Position numbers and translations under genes: made by a program
Part shown: positions 7,524-15,010 of the stretch, piece after piece
How the letters are laid out: each line of letters opens with the position of its first letter
Numbering within the stretch: position 1 is the first letter of the stretch
Notes under the pieces: generated by a model
Told to the model about the DNA's origin: nothing
What the model saw: only the letters and a program-made list of their open reading frames with translations
Databases searched by the model: none
From: Flavobacterium sp.
Lineage (GTDB): Bacteria > Bacteroidota > Bacteroidia > Flavobacteriales > Flavobacteriaceae
Direction of reading: 5' to 3'
DNA: 15,840 nucleotides
Assembly (NCBI GenBank): GCA_005792865.1
Contig: SXQR01000099.1
Location: 1 to 15,840 of the forward strand

Positions 7524-8396
7524 TTACGTATTTGCGGTAACCGACATCAGATATTTTTTAGGGGTCGTGGCAAACTTTTTCCGGAAGGCGGCAATGAAAT
7601 GGCTGCCCGTGGAATAGCCGATGCGCAGGCCCACCTCGTTGACATTATAAGAGCCGGAATCGAGCAGTTTGCGCGCATACTCCATTTTATAGTCAAAAAG
7701 AAATCCGTAGACCGTGTCGCCATAGATCTGCTTGAAGCCCATCTTGAGTTTTTTGAGGGTCAGCCCCACCTGGTCGGCGAGTTCCTGCAGCCCGGGCGGT
7801 TCGGCCATGTTGGCAATGATGATCTCCTTGGCCTTGCGAATCTTGGTCACGTTCTCCTCATCGACCAGGAACGGGCAGTGTTCGCCCGCCGGGTCTTCTG
7901 ACCGGTTGAAATACAAACTCAGCAGTTCATAACCTTTCCCCCTGAAATAGAGTGGGCGGATGGACGGGCTGAGGTTGTAATGGAAAAGTTGGCTCAAGGC
8001 GATGGCCATTGACGGCGAAATGTTGTCTTCCTTATAATATTTCTTGTCGCGGTTTTCCTCGCTCAGGAAAGTGATGTAACCAGCCTCTGCGGTGAACAAA
8101 GCGTGGAATTTGGTGATGGATATCGTTACCGAAATCACCCAGGAATGTGGCGCGAGCTCGAGTTTGATGGGAAGTTCGCGTTGCGGATTGTAGAGCAGCA
8201 GCGATTTCTCCTCCCGAAGCTCAAGTGCATAATTTCCCTGGTTGAAGATAAATTTCGCCCGCCCTTTCAGCCCAAAGTGGAACTGGATCAACCCACTTTT
8301 CACCTCGTGCGTGGCGTGAAAGATCTCGTCCGATTCATTTTCGAACCGGAGCATCGTGAAATCGTCCTCAATTTTTATCACCTCTTTAGAACCCAT
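7524..8396 (-). CDS. AraC family transcriptional regulator
   Basis: A 290-residue protein with a divergent N-terminal ligand-sensing region (about 1-180) and a C-terminal AraC DNA-binding domain. The two helix-turn-helix units are visible: LQELADQVGLTLKKLKMGFK (about 203-222) and VNEVGLRIGYSTGSHFIAAF (about 252-271), followed by the TPKKY end. It resembles the PchR-like group, some of which respond to siderophores or other iron-linked ligands. The ATG at 8396 (MGSKEV) is preferred to one 13 codons upstream because it leaves room for the control region. It is divergent from hemA and co-directional with hemH, an arrangement that suggests it controls heme synthesis. The ligand is unknown. It has no signal peptide or membrane segment. 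Confidence 0.9.
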   Translation of the reverse strand: MGSKEVIKIEDDFTMLRFENESDEIFHATHEVKSGLIQFHFGLKGRAKFIFNQGNYALELREEKSLLLYNPQRELPIKLELAPHSWVISVTISITKFHALFTAEAGYITFLSEENRDKKYYKEDNISPSMAIALSQLFHYNLSPSIRPLYFRGKGYELLSLYFNRSEDPAGEHCPFLVDEENVTKIRKAKEIIIANMAEPPGLQELADQVGLTLKKLKMGFKQIYGDTVYGFLFDYKMEYARKLLDSGSYNVNEVGLRIGYSTGSHFIAAFRKKFATTPKKYLMSVTANT

Positions 8397-8441
8397 AGCG
8401 ACATTTTTACGTAACTGCAAAGTGCGGAAGGCCACCGTTGT

Positions 8442-8462
8442 TATTTAGAATAACTCTAAATA
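8442..8462. promoter_or_regulatory. Fur-family-like palindrome between the AraC gene and hemA
   Basis: Half-sites TATTTAGAAT and ACTCTAAATA flank a central A, a 10-1-10 inverted repeat with nine of ten positions paired. Its core TTAGAAT-A-ACTCTAA differs by one base from the 7-1-7 form TTAGAATnATTCTAA typical of PerR/Fur-type operators. It lies 46 nt upstream of the AraC-type start. Assignment to a Fur-family protein is inference; it could instead be a hairpin in the regulator's mRNA leader or an AraC-type target. Confidence 0.5.
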
Positions 8463-8490
8463 GACTTCGCGCAAAGGCTTACTATCATTG

Positions 8491-8498
8491 CAAAAGTA
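8491..8498 (-). promoter_or_regulatory. Candidate -7 element for the AraC-type gene
   Basis: On the minus strand TACTTTTG matches the Bacteroidetes -7 consensus TAnnTTTG. No TTG is found at the usual 19-21 bp upstream, so support is weak. If used, it would give a leader of roughly 90 nt containing the palindrome at 8442-8462. Confidence 0.3.
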
Positions 8499-8510
8499 CT
8501 GGAAATAGGA

Positions 8511-8529
8511 CCAAGAGTGCCGCCCTTGG
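8511..8529. promoter_or_regulatory. Short inverted repeat CCAAGAG-TGCCG-CCCTTGG
   Basis: Seven-base arms with one mismatch across a 5-nt spacer, in the divergent control region about 40 bp upstream of the hemA -33 element. It could be a second operator. An inverted repeat of this size may also arise by chance. Confidence 0.3.
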
Positions 8530-8544
8530 ATCGAAAATTCGCAT

Positions 8545-8573
8545 AGCGTTATAAATTGTCCTTCCAGCGTTGT
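8545..8573. promoter_or_regulatory. Direct repeat AGCGTTnT overlapping the hemA -33 element
   Basis: AGCGTTAT (8545-8552) and AGCGTTGT (8566-8573) are identical at seven of eight positions and start exactly 21 bp apart, two helical turns. The second copy contains the TTG taken as the -33 element. AraC activators commonly bind direct repeats with this spacing next to or over the upstream promoter element, so this is the best candidate target for the adjacent regulator. The link is inferred. Confidence 0.45.
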
Positions 8574-8601
8574 TTTTAAAATATGGTTCACAATAAGTTT
8601 G
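8570..8601 (+). promoter_or_regulatory. Bacteroidetes-type promoter of the hemA operon
   Basis: A TTG at 8570-8572 and TAAGTTTG at 8594-8601 (perfect TAnnTTTG) are separated by 21 bp, matching the -33/-7 promoter of Bacteroidetes sigma-ABfr. Transcription would begin around 8606-8610, giving a leader of only 10-15 nt before the hemA ATG at 8620. Confidence 0.7.
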
Positions 8602-8619
8602 CTAAACTTTTCAAAGAGT

Positions 8620-9882
8620 ATGGAACATCTTAATGCCGCGCGACACAATTCATTCTACGCCGTGGGCCTCAGCTACAAAAAGGCCGATGCCGCGATTCGG
8701 GGTAAATTCAGTCTTGATGCTGCGGCGAAGACCCGTTTGCTGGCACAGGCGCGCGCGGAAGGCATCGACAGCCTCATCGTCACCTCCACGTGCAACCGTA
8801 CGGAGATATACGGATTTTCTCAACATCCGTTTCAATTGATCAAACTTTTATGCGATAACAGCGAGGGCACCGTCGAGGATTTTCAGCAGGTTGCCTACGT
8901 CCACAAGAACCAGGAAGCGGTCAACCACATGTTCCGTGTGGGCACCGGGCTGGACAGCCAGATCTTGGGGGATTTTGAGATCATCAGCCAGATCAAGAAC
9001 AGTTTCATCGAAAGCAAGGCCGCCGGTCTGGCAAACGCATTTCTCGAAAGATTGGTGAACTGCGTGATCCAGGCTAGCAAGAAAATCAAGAACGAGACCG
9101 GAATTTCCAGCGGGGCGACTTCGGTTTCTTTTGCATCGGTACAATATATCTTAAAGAATGTTCCCGATATCGGCAACAAGAACATCCTGCTTTTCGGGAC
9201 CGGCAAGATTGGTCGCAACACGTGCGAAAACCTGGTCAAGCATACCCGAAATGAACATATCACGCTGATCAACAGGACGAAGGACAAGGCCGAAAAAATT
9301 GCCGGAAAGTTCAACCTGCTCGTTCGCGACTACGCCGACCTGCCGCTTGAAATCCGCAAGGCCGACGTATTGGTCGTGGCCACCGGAGCGCTCAACCCCA
9401 CCGTGGACGCCGCGATCCTGAACCTCAAGAAACCGCTTTTGATCCTGGACCTTTCGATTCCCAAAAACGTTTCGGACGATGTTCGCAATATCACGGGTGT
9501 CACGCTTGTCCACCTTGACGCACTTTCACAGATGACCGATGAGACGCTGGAAAACCGGCGCAGGCACATCCCCGCCGCCGAAGCGATCATCGCAGAGATC
9601 AAGGCCGAATTCATGACCTGGACACAGGCGCGCAAATTCGCCCCGACGATCAATGCACTCAAGGAAAAACTTAACCATATCAAGGCCGCCGAACTCAATT
9701 TCCAACGCAAGAAGTTCTCAAACTTTGACGAGCAGCAGGCCGAGGTCATCAGCGACCGCATCATCCAAAAGATCACGACGCACTTTGCCAACCACCTGAA
9801 AAAGGAGAACACCATGGTTGACGAGAGCATTGAGTGGATCGAGAAAATATTTCAAATCGAAGCAAAAAACCCCGTTCGTTAA
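8620..9882 (+). CDS. hemA: Glutamyl-tRNA reductase HemA
   Basis: Reduces glutamyl-tRNA(Glu) with NADPH to glutamate-1-semialdehyde, the first committed step of C5-pathway tetrapyrrole synthesis, in the cytoplasm. The 420-residue protein has the catalytic cysteine C58 in TSTCNRTEIYGF, the DSQILGDFEI block at 112-121 and the Rossmann glycine loop GTGKIG (193-198). A C-terminal dimerisation region follows (about 320-400). The ATG at 8620 is chosen over a TTG 7 codons upstream. That TTG overlaps the perfect -7 promoter element, so it should not be in the mRNA. There is no clear Shine-Dalgarno sequence. It is the first gene of the rightward heme operon; its stop codon lies in the loop and right arm of a strong hairpin before hemC. 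Confidence 0.97.
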   Translation: MEHLNAARHNSFYAVGLSYKKADAAIRGKFSLDAAAKTRLLAQARAEGIDSLIVTSTCNRTEIYGFSQHPFQLIKLLCDNSEGTVEDFQQVAYVHKNQEAVNHMFRVGTGLDSQILGDFEIISQIKNSFIESKAAGLANAFLERLVNCVIQASKKIKNETGISSGATSVSFASVQYILKNVPDIGNKNILLFGTGKIGRNTCENLVKHTRNEHITLINRTKDKAEKIAGKFNLLVRDYADLPLEIRKADVLVVATGALNPTVDAAILNLKKPLLILDLSIPKNVSDDVRNITGVTLVHLDALSQMTDETLENRRRHIPAAEAIIAEIKAEFMTWTQARKFAPTINALKEKLNHIKAAELNFQRKKFSNFDEQQAEVISDRIIQKITTHFANHLKKENTMVDESIEWIEKIFQIEAKNPVR

Positions 9883-9890
9883 CGGGGTTT
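9864..9890 (+). other. Strong hairpin across the hemA stop codon, before hemC
   Basis: AAACCCCGTT (9867-9876) and AACGGGGTTT (9881-9890) are perfect 10-bp arms with loop CGTT; the hemA TAA is formed by the last loop base and the first arm bases. Six A residues precede it, and only TTT plus ACCTTATT follow, so it is at best a weak terminator on the plus strand. It ends 8 nt before the hemC ATG and fills the usual ribosome-binding region. On the minus strand it has a proper T run, but no minus-strand gene ends here. Confidence 0.75.
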
Positions 9891-9898
9891 ACCTTATT

Positions 9899-10819
9899 AT
9901 GCCAAAGACCATTCGCATTGGAACGCGGGACAGCGAGCTCGCATTGTGGCAAGCGCGCACCGTTGAAGAGGCGTTGCGCGGGTTTGGGTACAAAACCCAA
10001 CTTGTCCCTATCAAGTCGGCGGGCGATGTCATCCTCGACAAGCCATTGTACGAGTTTGGCATTACCGGAATTTTCACCAAGGCCCTTGACGTGGCGATGA
10101 TTTCCGGACAGATAGACATTGCGGTGCACTCCATGAAGGATGTCCCCACGGCGCTGCCCCACGGCATTGTCCAGGCCGCGGTGCTCAAGCGGGAGAATCC
10201 GCTCGACATCCTGGTTCACAAGGAGCACCTGGATTTTACGCAACCGAGTACCGTCGCTACCGGCAGCCTGAGGCGGCAGGCGCAATGGCTCCACCGTTAC
10301 CCGCATCACCAGACCGTGGACCTTCGGGGCAATGTGAACACGCGGCTCCAGAAACTTGCCGAAAGTGACTGGACCGGCGCTATTTTCGCGACCGCGGGAC
10401 TCGACAGGCTGGGCATCAAACCAGATAAATACCTTCCGCTGGACTGGATGATTCCGGCTCCTGCACAGGGCGCCATGATGGTAGTGGCCACGGCCGGCGA
10501 CGATTTTAGCCGCGAGGCCACCGCCAGGCTCAATCATTTTGAGACCGAGGTCTGTACGTGGATCGAACGCCAGTTCTTGCGGACACTTGAAGGAGGCTGC
10601 ACGGCCCCTATTGGCGCTTTGGCACGGTTTGAAGGCAGTGAGATCAGGTTTGACGGCGCGCTCTTTTCGCTCGACGGGAAAGAGAAGATTTTAGTGGAAA
10701 AGACGGCACCGGCGACGCATTACAAAACTTTTGGCCAGGAGTGCGCGCACGAGGTGCTTGCGGCGGGAGGCGAGGCTCTCATGAAAAGTATCCGCGAGGG
10801 TTTGAACAAAGACCAATAA
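9899..10819 (+). CDS. hemC: Porphobilinogen deaminase (hydroxymethylbilane synthase) HemC
   Basis: Joins four porphobilinogen molecules into hydroxymethylbilane in the cytoplasm. The 306-residue protein opens with IRIGTRDSELALWQA. The catalytic aspartate is D81 in VHSMKDVPT, the substrate-binding arginines lie in GSLRRQAQW and DLRGNVNTRL, and the dipyrromethane-cofactor cysteine is C234 in EGGCTAPIGA. The ATG at 9899 is chosen because the family N-terminus begins there; the open frame further upstream only overlaps the end of hemA. The start is 16 nt after the hemA stop, just beyond the hairpin. The trkH-type gene follows after 4 nt, so transcription clearly continues into the K+ genes. Confidence 0.97.
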   Translation: MPKTIRIGTRDSELALWQARTVEEALRGFGYKTQLVPIKSAGDVILDKPLYEFGITGIFTKALDVAMISGQIDIAVHSMKDVPTALPHGIVQAAVLKRENPLDILVHKEHLDFTQPSTVATGSLRRQAQWLHRYPHHQTVDLRGNVNTRLQKLAESDWTGAIFATAGLDRLGIKPDKYLPLDWMIPAPAQGAMMVVATAGDDFSREATARLNHFETEVCTWIERQFLRTLEGGCTAPIGALARFEGSEIRFDGALFSLDGKEKILVEKTAPATHYKTFGQECAHEVLAAGGEALMKSIREGLNKDQ

Positions 10820-10823
10820 TCGG

Positions 10824-12566
10824 ATGAAACAGGACACCATAGTCAAATTTCTGCTGCGGTTTTTCGATTTTTTCGTGCTCAGCTACCTTGTTTTTGACCT
10901 TGGTTACAGCATTCAGGAGGACCTTCGCGCCCCAAAACTCATCGGGTTGGTTGCCATCACCCTTGCCCTGCTGATCTTCAATATCATCAAAACCCAGCTG
11001 TATCCGCCGGGCGCCAAACAACGCATTGCGCGCGCATGCCTCGCCATCGTGGTGTCGGTCATGACGCTGGCCTTATTTATTGCACTTGGGAACCTGTCGG
11101 AACCACTTCTGGCCATCCTGCAACGCATCAGGCCCATCCTGGAGAGCGGCCTGGTTTTGTATTTCATTGTCAGGCTTATGGTACTGGTCCGGTATGTTTA
11201 TGAAATATATTACAACCCTGCCATTGTATTTACCGGAAGTTTTTTCGCCATCATCCTGGTGGGCGCTTTTCTTTTGATGCTGCCCACGGCAACGGTTTCG
11301 GGAATAAGTTTTACCGATGCGCTTTTTACCTCTGTCAGCGCCGTATGCGTGACCGGGCTCAGCGTGCTGAACCTTTCCACCGATTTTACTTTCATGGGGC
11401 AGACGATCGTTCTGTGCCTGATCCAGATCGGCGGACTTGGGATCCTTACCTTCACCTCCTTTTTTGCCTATTTTTTCAGAGGCGGATCCTCCTTTCGCGA
11501 GGGTCTCAACGTACGCGATTTCACGGCGCAGGAAAATCTGCAGGACGTGCTGAAGGTGGCGCTGAATATTGTCGCATTCACTTTTGCGATCGAGATAATA
11601 GGGGCGGTCATGCTGTACGCATCGATTTACGACCGTCCGCAGGTAAACGATAAGGTCTTTTTTGCGGTCTTTCACTCGATTTCGGCTTTTTGCAACGCCG
11701 GCTTCTCGACAGCGGCCAACGGTTTTGCCGAATCGCATCTGCAATTCAATTATTTTCTGCAATGGATTGCCATGGCGCTGATCATTTTGGGCGGCTTGGG
11801 CTATAACATTGTCCACAACTTTTACCAGTATTTCAAGAATTGGGTTTTTGAACTCATGCGCCCAAAGTTCGTTCACAGGAAAGTGCGCATCATCACTTTG
11901 AACGCGAGCATCGTACTTTATACCACCCTTGCCCTGCTGGCGGGAGGATGGATCTATTTCTTTGTGGCCGAATTTGACCATTCACTTGCGGTGCACCAGA
12001 CCGACTTCGGCAAATTCACGACGGCGGCATTCCACGCGGTGACGCCACGGACGGCGGGCTTCAACACCGTCGATTATTCGCAACTGGCGATACCCTCGAT
12101 CCTGGTCGTCATTTTTTTGATGTGGGTGGGAGCTTCGCCCGCTTCTACCGGCGGCGGAATCAAAACCAGTACCTTTGCACTTGCGACGCTCAATATCTTG
12201 GCTACGGCCAGGGGCAAGAACCGCATCCAGATTTTCGGGCGGCGGATCTCGGCCGATTCCACATCCCGTGCCTTTGCGATCCTGTGCATTTCGCTGATCG
12301 TGATAGGGACCTCGGTATTGGCCCTGCTGCTTGTGGAACCGGCGGGCACCGATCTGCTGGCGGTTACCTTTGAATGTTTTTCGGCGTACAGTACCGTTGG
12401 TTTGACGCTCAATTATACGCCGAAGTTGTCTGAACCCGGCAAGTATGTCATCATGGCGGTCATGTTCGTGGGGCGGATCGGGATGCTGAACCTCATGATC
12501 GGGTTGCTGCGCCAGATCAACCATCAGTTTTTTGAGTATCCGAAAGAAAATATTTTGATCAATTGA
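10824..12566 (+). CDS. trkH: TrkH/KtrB family potassium uptake channel subunit
   Basis: Membrane subunit of a K+ uptake system. Four P-loop/filter segments are present, each with its filter glycine: VCVTGL (G178), FCNAGF (G293), TPRTAGF (G412) and YSTVGL (G526). The GASPASTGGGIKTST stretch (436-450) and FVGRIGMLNLM near the end are family hallmarks. At 580 residues it is clearly longer than a minimal KtrB. About 130 residues with several hydrophobic helices precede the first M-P-M repeat, an extension I believe occurs in Bacteroidetes homologues. The ATG is 4 nt after the hemC stop, and the RCK regulator starts 1 nt after its own stop. It is thus a structural part of the heme operon. The symbol denotes family rather than proven orthology. 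Confidence 0.93.
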   Translation: MKQDTIVKFLLRFFDFFVLSYLVFDLGYSIQEDLRAPKLIGLVAITLALLIFNIIKTQLYPPGAKQRIARACLAIVVSVMTLALFIALGNLSEPLLAILQRIRPILESGLVLYFIVRLMVLVRYVYEIYYNPAIVFTGSFFAIILVGAFLLMLPTATVSGISFTDALFTSVSAVCVTGLSVLNLSTDFTFMGQTIVLCLIQIGGLGILTFTSFFAYFFRGGSSFREGLNVRDFTAQENLQDVLKVALNIVAFTFAIEIIGAVMLYASIYDRPQVNDKVFFAVFHSISAFCNAGFSTAANGFAESHLQFNYFLQWIAMALIILGGLGYNIVHNFYQYFKNWVFELMRPKFVHRKVRIITLNASIVLYTTLALLAGGWIYFFVAEFDHSLAVHQTDFGKFTTAAFHAVTPRTAGFNTVDYSQLAIPSILVVIFLMWVGASPASTGGGIKTSTFALATLNILATARGKNRIQIFGRRISADSTSRAFAILCISLIVIGTSVLALLLVEPAGTDLLAVTFECFSAYSTVGLTLNYTPKLSEPGKYVIMAVMFVGRIGMLNLMIGLLRQINHQFFEYPKENILIN

Positions 12567-12567
12567 T

Positions 12568-13260
12568 ATGAAGATAATCGTTTTTGGCCTGGGAAATTTT
12601 GGAATGTCACTGGCTGTCAGCCTGACCGAAACCGGAAATGAGGTGATTGGTGTCGATGTGCAACTGCACAAGGTCAACCTGATCAAGGACAAAATTTCAC
12701 ATGCAGTGTGCATGGACTCTACCAATGAATTGGCCTATGAGGCGCTTCCGCTCAAGGACGCCGACAGGGCCATCGTCGCCATTGGCGAAAACGAAGGCGC
12801 GGCCATTATCACGGCGGCCATCCTTAAGAAGCTTTCGGACGTGCAGATCATCGGCCGCGCGCTGTCGCCCATCCACGATACCGTGCTCGAGGCCATGGGC
12901 ATCAAGAACATCATCCATCCCGAACAGGAATCGGCGGACAGGCTTACCAAACAGATCAATTTCAAGACGACGCTCGAGAATTACCAACTCGACAATAATT
13001 TTACGATTTCGGAGGTCAGGTCAAAGCCTGAATTCCACATGAAGACATTGGCTGAACTGGACACGATTGACAAATATCACCTTCGGCTGGTGACCATCAT
13101 CCGCAAACGCGAAAAGACCAACCTGCTGGGCAAAAAGGCGGTAGTGAAGGAAAGCATTGGGCTTCCCAGGCCAGATACCGTTTTATATGAAGATGACATT
13201 CTTGTCGTTTTTGGCGAAAACAAGAACATACTTTATTACTGCGACGAAAAAAGCCGATGA
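12568..13260 (+). CDS. ktrA: TrkA/KtrA-type RCK regulatory subunit of K+ transport
   Basis: A soluble 230-residue protein that should form a gating ring on the cytoplasmic face of the TrkH-type channel. The N-terminal RCK domain carries the nucleotide-binding glycines G7-x-G9-xx-G12 (GLGNFG) and the acidic residue D30 at the end of strand two (VIGVD), which suits NAD(H) or ATP/ADP binding. A shorter C-terminal RCK_C domain (about 140-225) ends in DDILVVFGENKN. A single N/C pair is the KtrA size; E. coli TrkA is a double-length version. The ATG lies 1 nt after the channel gene stop. Its own TGA overlaps the hemD ATG by 4 nt (ATGA), directly tying K+ transport and uroporphyrinogen synthesis in one message. 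Confidence 0.93.
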   Translation: MKIIVFGLGNFGMSLAVSLTETGNEVIGVDVQLHKVNLIKDKISHAVCMDSTNELAYEALPLKDADRAIVAIGENEGAAIITAAILKKLSDVQIIGRALSPIHDTVLEAMGIKNIIHPEQESADRLTKQINFKTTLENYQLDNNFTISEVRSKPEFHMKTLAELDTIDKYHLRLVTIIRKREKTNLLGKKAVVKESIGLPRPDTVLYEDDILVVFGENKNILYYCDEKSR

Positions 13261-13931
13261 AACCACGCGTCCTATCCACCAAAAGGCTCAGGCCCGCACA
13301 GCGCAATTACCTGCTCAATGCGGGGTTCGCCGTCGTGGAAGCCGACTTCATCAAGATATGCCGACTCGAGCCGGAATTGGACGACATCGGCGAAAGCCTG
13401 ATCTTTACCAGCGGAAATGCCGTGCGCAGCGTCCTGGAGCACCCAAACCGCGAACTGCTCAAGGCAAAGGACTGCTTTTGCGTGGGCGAGAAGACAAGGT
13501 CGCTGTTGCAGGCCAATGGTTTCCAGGTGACCGCAAGTGCCGACAGCGCCGCCGAACTGATTCCCAGGATCAAGGTTTTCGGCGACAGGAAATACACCTT
13601 CTTTTCAGGGAACCTGCGCCTGGACACCTTGCCTGTCAGCCTGAAGCTTGCGGGCATCAAATTCAACGAGGTCCGCTGTTATGTGACAAAGTCCTCGCCT
13701 GCGCAGATTCCGGGAACTTTTGATGCCATCTTGTTTTTCAGCCCATCCGGCGTTGCCAGTTATCTGCTGCACAACCAGGTAGGCCCTGCGGTGTGCATCT
13801 GCATTGGTACAACCACGGCCAAATCGCTGCGCGATACGGGGGCGACCATCATCACCGCCAACCGACCGTCGATAGAACATGTGATCATAAGTTGCATCAA
13901 GCATTTCAAACCGGTCAACTCCGCTAATTAA
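13257..13931 (+). CDS. hemD: Uroporphyrinogen-III synthase HemD
   Basis: Closes hydroxymethylbilane with inversion of ring D to give uroporphyrinogen III. This family is poorly conserved, but the 224-residue protein has the expected two-lobed pattern: VLSTKRL at the start, LIFTSGNAVRSVL (48-60), FCVGEKTRSLL (74-84), FFSPSGVASYL (160-170) and ICIGTTTAKSL (181-191). Order and length match known HemD. The ATG overlaps the ktrA stop as ATGA, so the start is well supported and translation is probably coupled. The position before hemE confirms the assignment more strongly than sequence alone. Twenty nt separate it from hemE. Confidence 0.92.
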   Translation: MKPRVLSTKRLRPAQRNYLLNAGFAVVEADFIKICRLEPELDDIGESLIFTSGNAVRSVLEHPNRELLKAKDCFCVGEKTRSLLQANGFQVTASADSAAELIPRIKVFGDRKYTFFSGNLRLDTLPVSLKLAGIKFNEVRCYVTKSSPAQIPGTFDAILFFSPSGVASYLLHNQVGPAVCICIGTTTAKSLRDTGATIITANRPSIEHVIISCIKHFKPVNSAN

Positions 13932-13951
13932 ACGTTTACAAACGACTATAA

Positions 13952-14974
13952 ATGATTAAAAACGATCTTTTCCTCAAGGCCCTGAAGGGCGAAACCGTAC
14001 AGAGGCCACCCGTTTGGATGATGCGCCAGGCAGGCCGCTACCTTCCCGAGTTCCGTGCGCTCCGCGACAAATATGACTTTTTCACACGTTGCCAGACTCC
14101 GGAACTTGCGGCCGAAATCACCGTGCAGCCCATCAGGATCATCAAGCCGGACGCCGCAATATTGTTCTCGGACATCCTTGTCGTCCCGCAGGCGATGGGC
14201 ATCGAAGTGTTGATGAAAGAAAGCGTGGGGCCGTTCCTCCCAAGTCCCATCCGCACCGCCGCCGATGTTGAAAAGGTCATCGTCCCTGAAATTGACGAAA
14301 CTCTTGGTTATGTCATGGACGCGATCAAACTCACCAAGCAAATGCTCAATGACGAGGTTCCGCTCATCGGGTTTGCGGGTTCGCCGTGGACGATTTTCTG
14401 TTACGCCGTTGAAGGGAAAGGATCCAAAAGTTTTGACACCGCCAAGGGATTCTGCTTTTCGCAACCCGAGGCCGCGCATAAATTATTGCAAAAAATCACC
14501 GACACGACCATTGCCTACCTCAAACGCAAGGTTGAATCGGGTGTCAATGCGGTCCAGATATTTGATTCGTGGGGCGGAATGCTCTCACCCGTCGATTACC
14601 AGGAGTTTTCGTGGCAGTACATCAACCAGATCGTCGAGGCATTGGCCCCGCACACCCACGTCATCGTTTTTGGCAAGGGCTGCTGGTTCGCGCTCAATGA
14701 AATGGGACGCTCCAAGGCATCGGCGTTGGGAGTTGACTGGACCTGTTCGGCACGCAATGCGCGTTATCTTTCGGGCGGAAACATCACGCTTCAGGGCAAT
14801 TTTGATCCGTCCCGATTGCTTTCACCGATTCCCGTCATCAGGAAAATGGTTAAGGAAATGATCGACGAATTCGGCAAGGACCGTTACATCGTAAACCTGG
14901 GGCACGGCATTTTGCCCAACATTCCGGTTGATCATGCAAAGGCTTTTGTGGATGCGGTGAAGGAGTATCGTTAA
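13952..14974 (+). CDS. hemE: Uroporphyrinogen decarboxylase HemE
   Basis: Removes four carboxyl groups from uroporphyrinogen III to give coproporphyrinogen III in the cytoplasm. The 340-residue protein shows the signature [16 protein letters not shown] near the N-terminus (R25 and R29 bind substrate carboxylates). The catalytic aspartate is D74 in [13 protein letters not shown], and the [12 protein letters not shown] block is also typical. Late motifs LQGNFDP and [15 protein letters not shown] complete the family pattern. The start ATG follows 20 nt after hemD, in an A/T-rich spacer without a clear Shine-Dalgarno sequence. A 161-nt repeat-bearing gap follows before hemF. Confidence 0.97.
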   Translation: MIKNDLFLKALKGETVQRPPVWMMRQAGRYLPEFRALRDKYDFFTRCQTPELAAEITVQPIRIIKPDAAILFSDILVVPQAMGIEVLMKESVGPFLPSPIRTAADVEKVIVPEIDETLGYVMDAIKLTKQMLNDEVPLIGFAGSPWTIFCYAVEGKGSKSFDTAKGFCFSQPEAAHKLLQKITDTTIAYLKRKVESGVNAVQIFDSWGGMLSPVDYQEFSWQYINQIVEALAPHTHVIVFGKGCWFALNEMGRSKASALGVDWTCSARNARYLSGGNITLQGNFDPSRLLSPIPVIRKMVKEMIDEFGKDRYIVNLGHGILPNIPVDHAKAFVDAVKEYR

Positions 14975-14988
14975 TGTAGTTCGCTCTA

Positions 14989-15010
14989 TTCGCCCTGCGG
15001 CTCGGGTGAA
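14989..15010 (+). other. Hairpin downstream of hemE
   Basis: TTCGCCC (14989-14995) pairs with GGGTGAA (15004-15010), seven pairs including one G-U, around an 8-nt loop. A-rich rather than T-rich sequence follows, so it is not a standard terminator. It begins 14 nt after the hemE stop and may limit 3' decay or belong to the repeat element that follows. Confidence 0.45.

Noticed and set aside
8445..8648. Small minus-strand open frame (67 codons) in the AraC-hemA control region
   Set aside because: It would cover the hemA promoter, the palindrome and the hemA start; composition and lack of initiation signals make coding unlikely.
9864..9890. Minus-strand intrinsic terminator at the hemA-hemC junction
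   Set aside because: Hairpin plus T run fits the minus strand, but no minus-strand gene is upstream of it, so it is reported as a plus-strand mRNA hairpin.
9773..10537. Minus-strand open frame (254 codons) opposite hemC
   Set aside because: Antisense to a fully recognisable hemC; no motif, no promoter.
11073..11981. Long minus-strand open frame (302 codons) opposite the trkH-type gene
   Set aside because: Its translation is highly charged and repetitive in composition with no family resemblance, while the plus strand carries all channel motifs; it is a shadow of coding sequence.
13929..13938. 10-bp palindrome TAAACGTTTA at the hemD stop
   Set aside because: Short, A/T-rich and overlapping a stop codon; likely chance, and no promoter element accompanies it.
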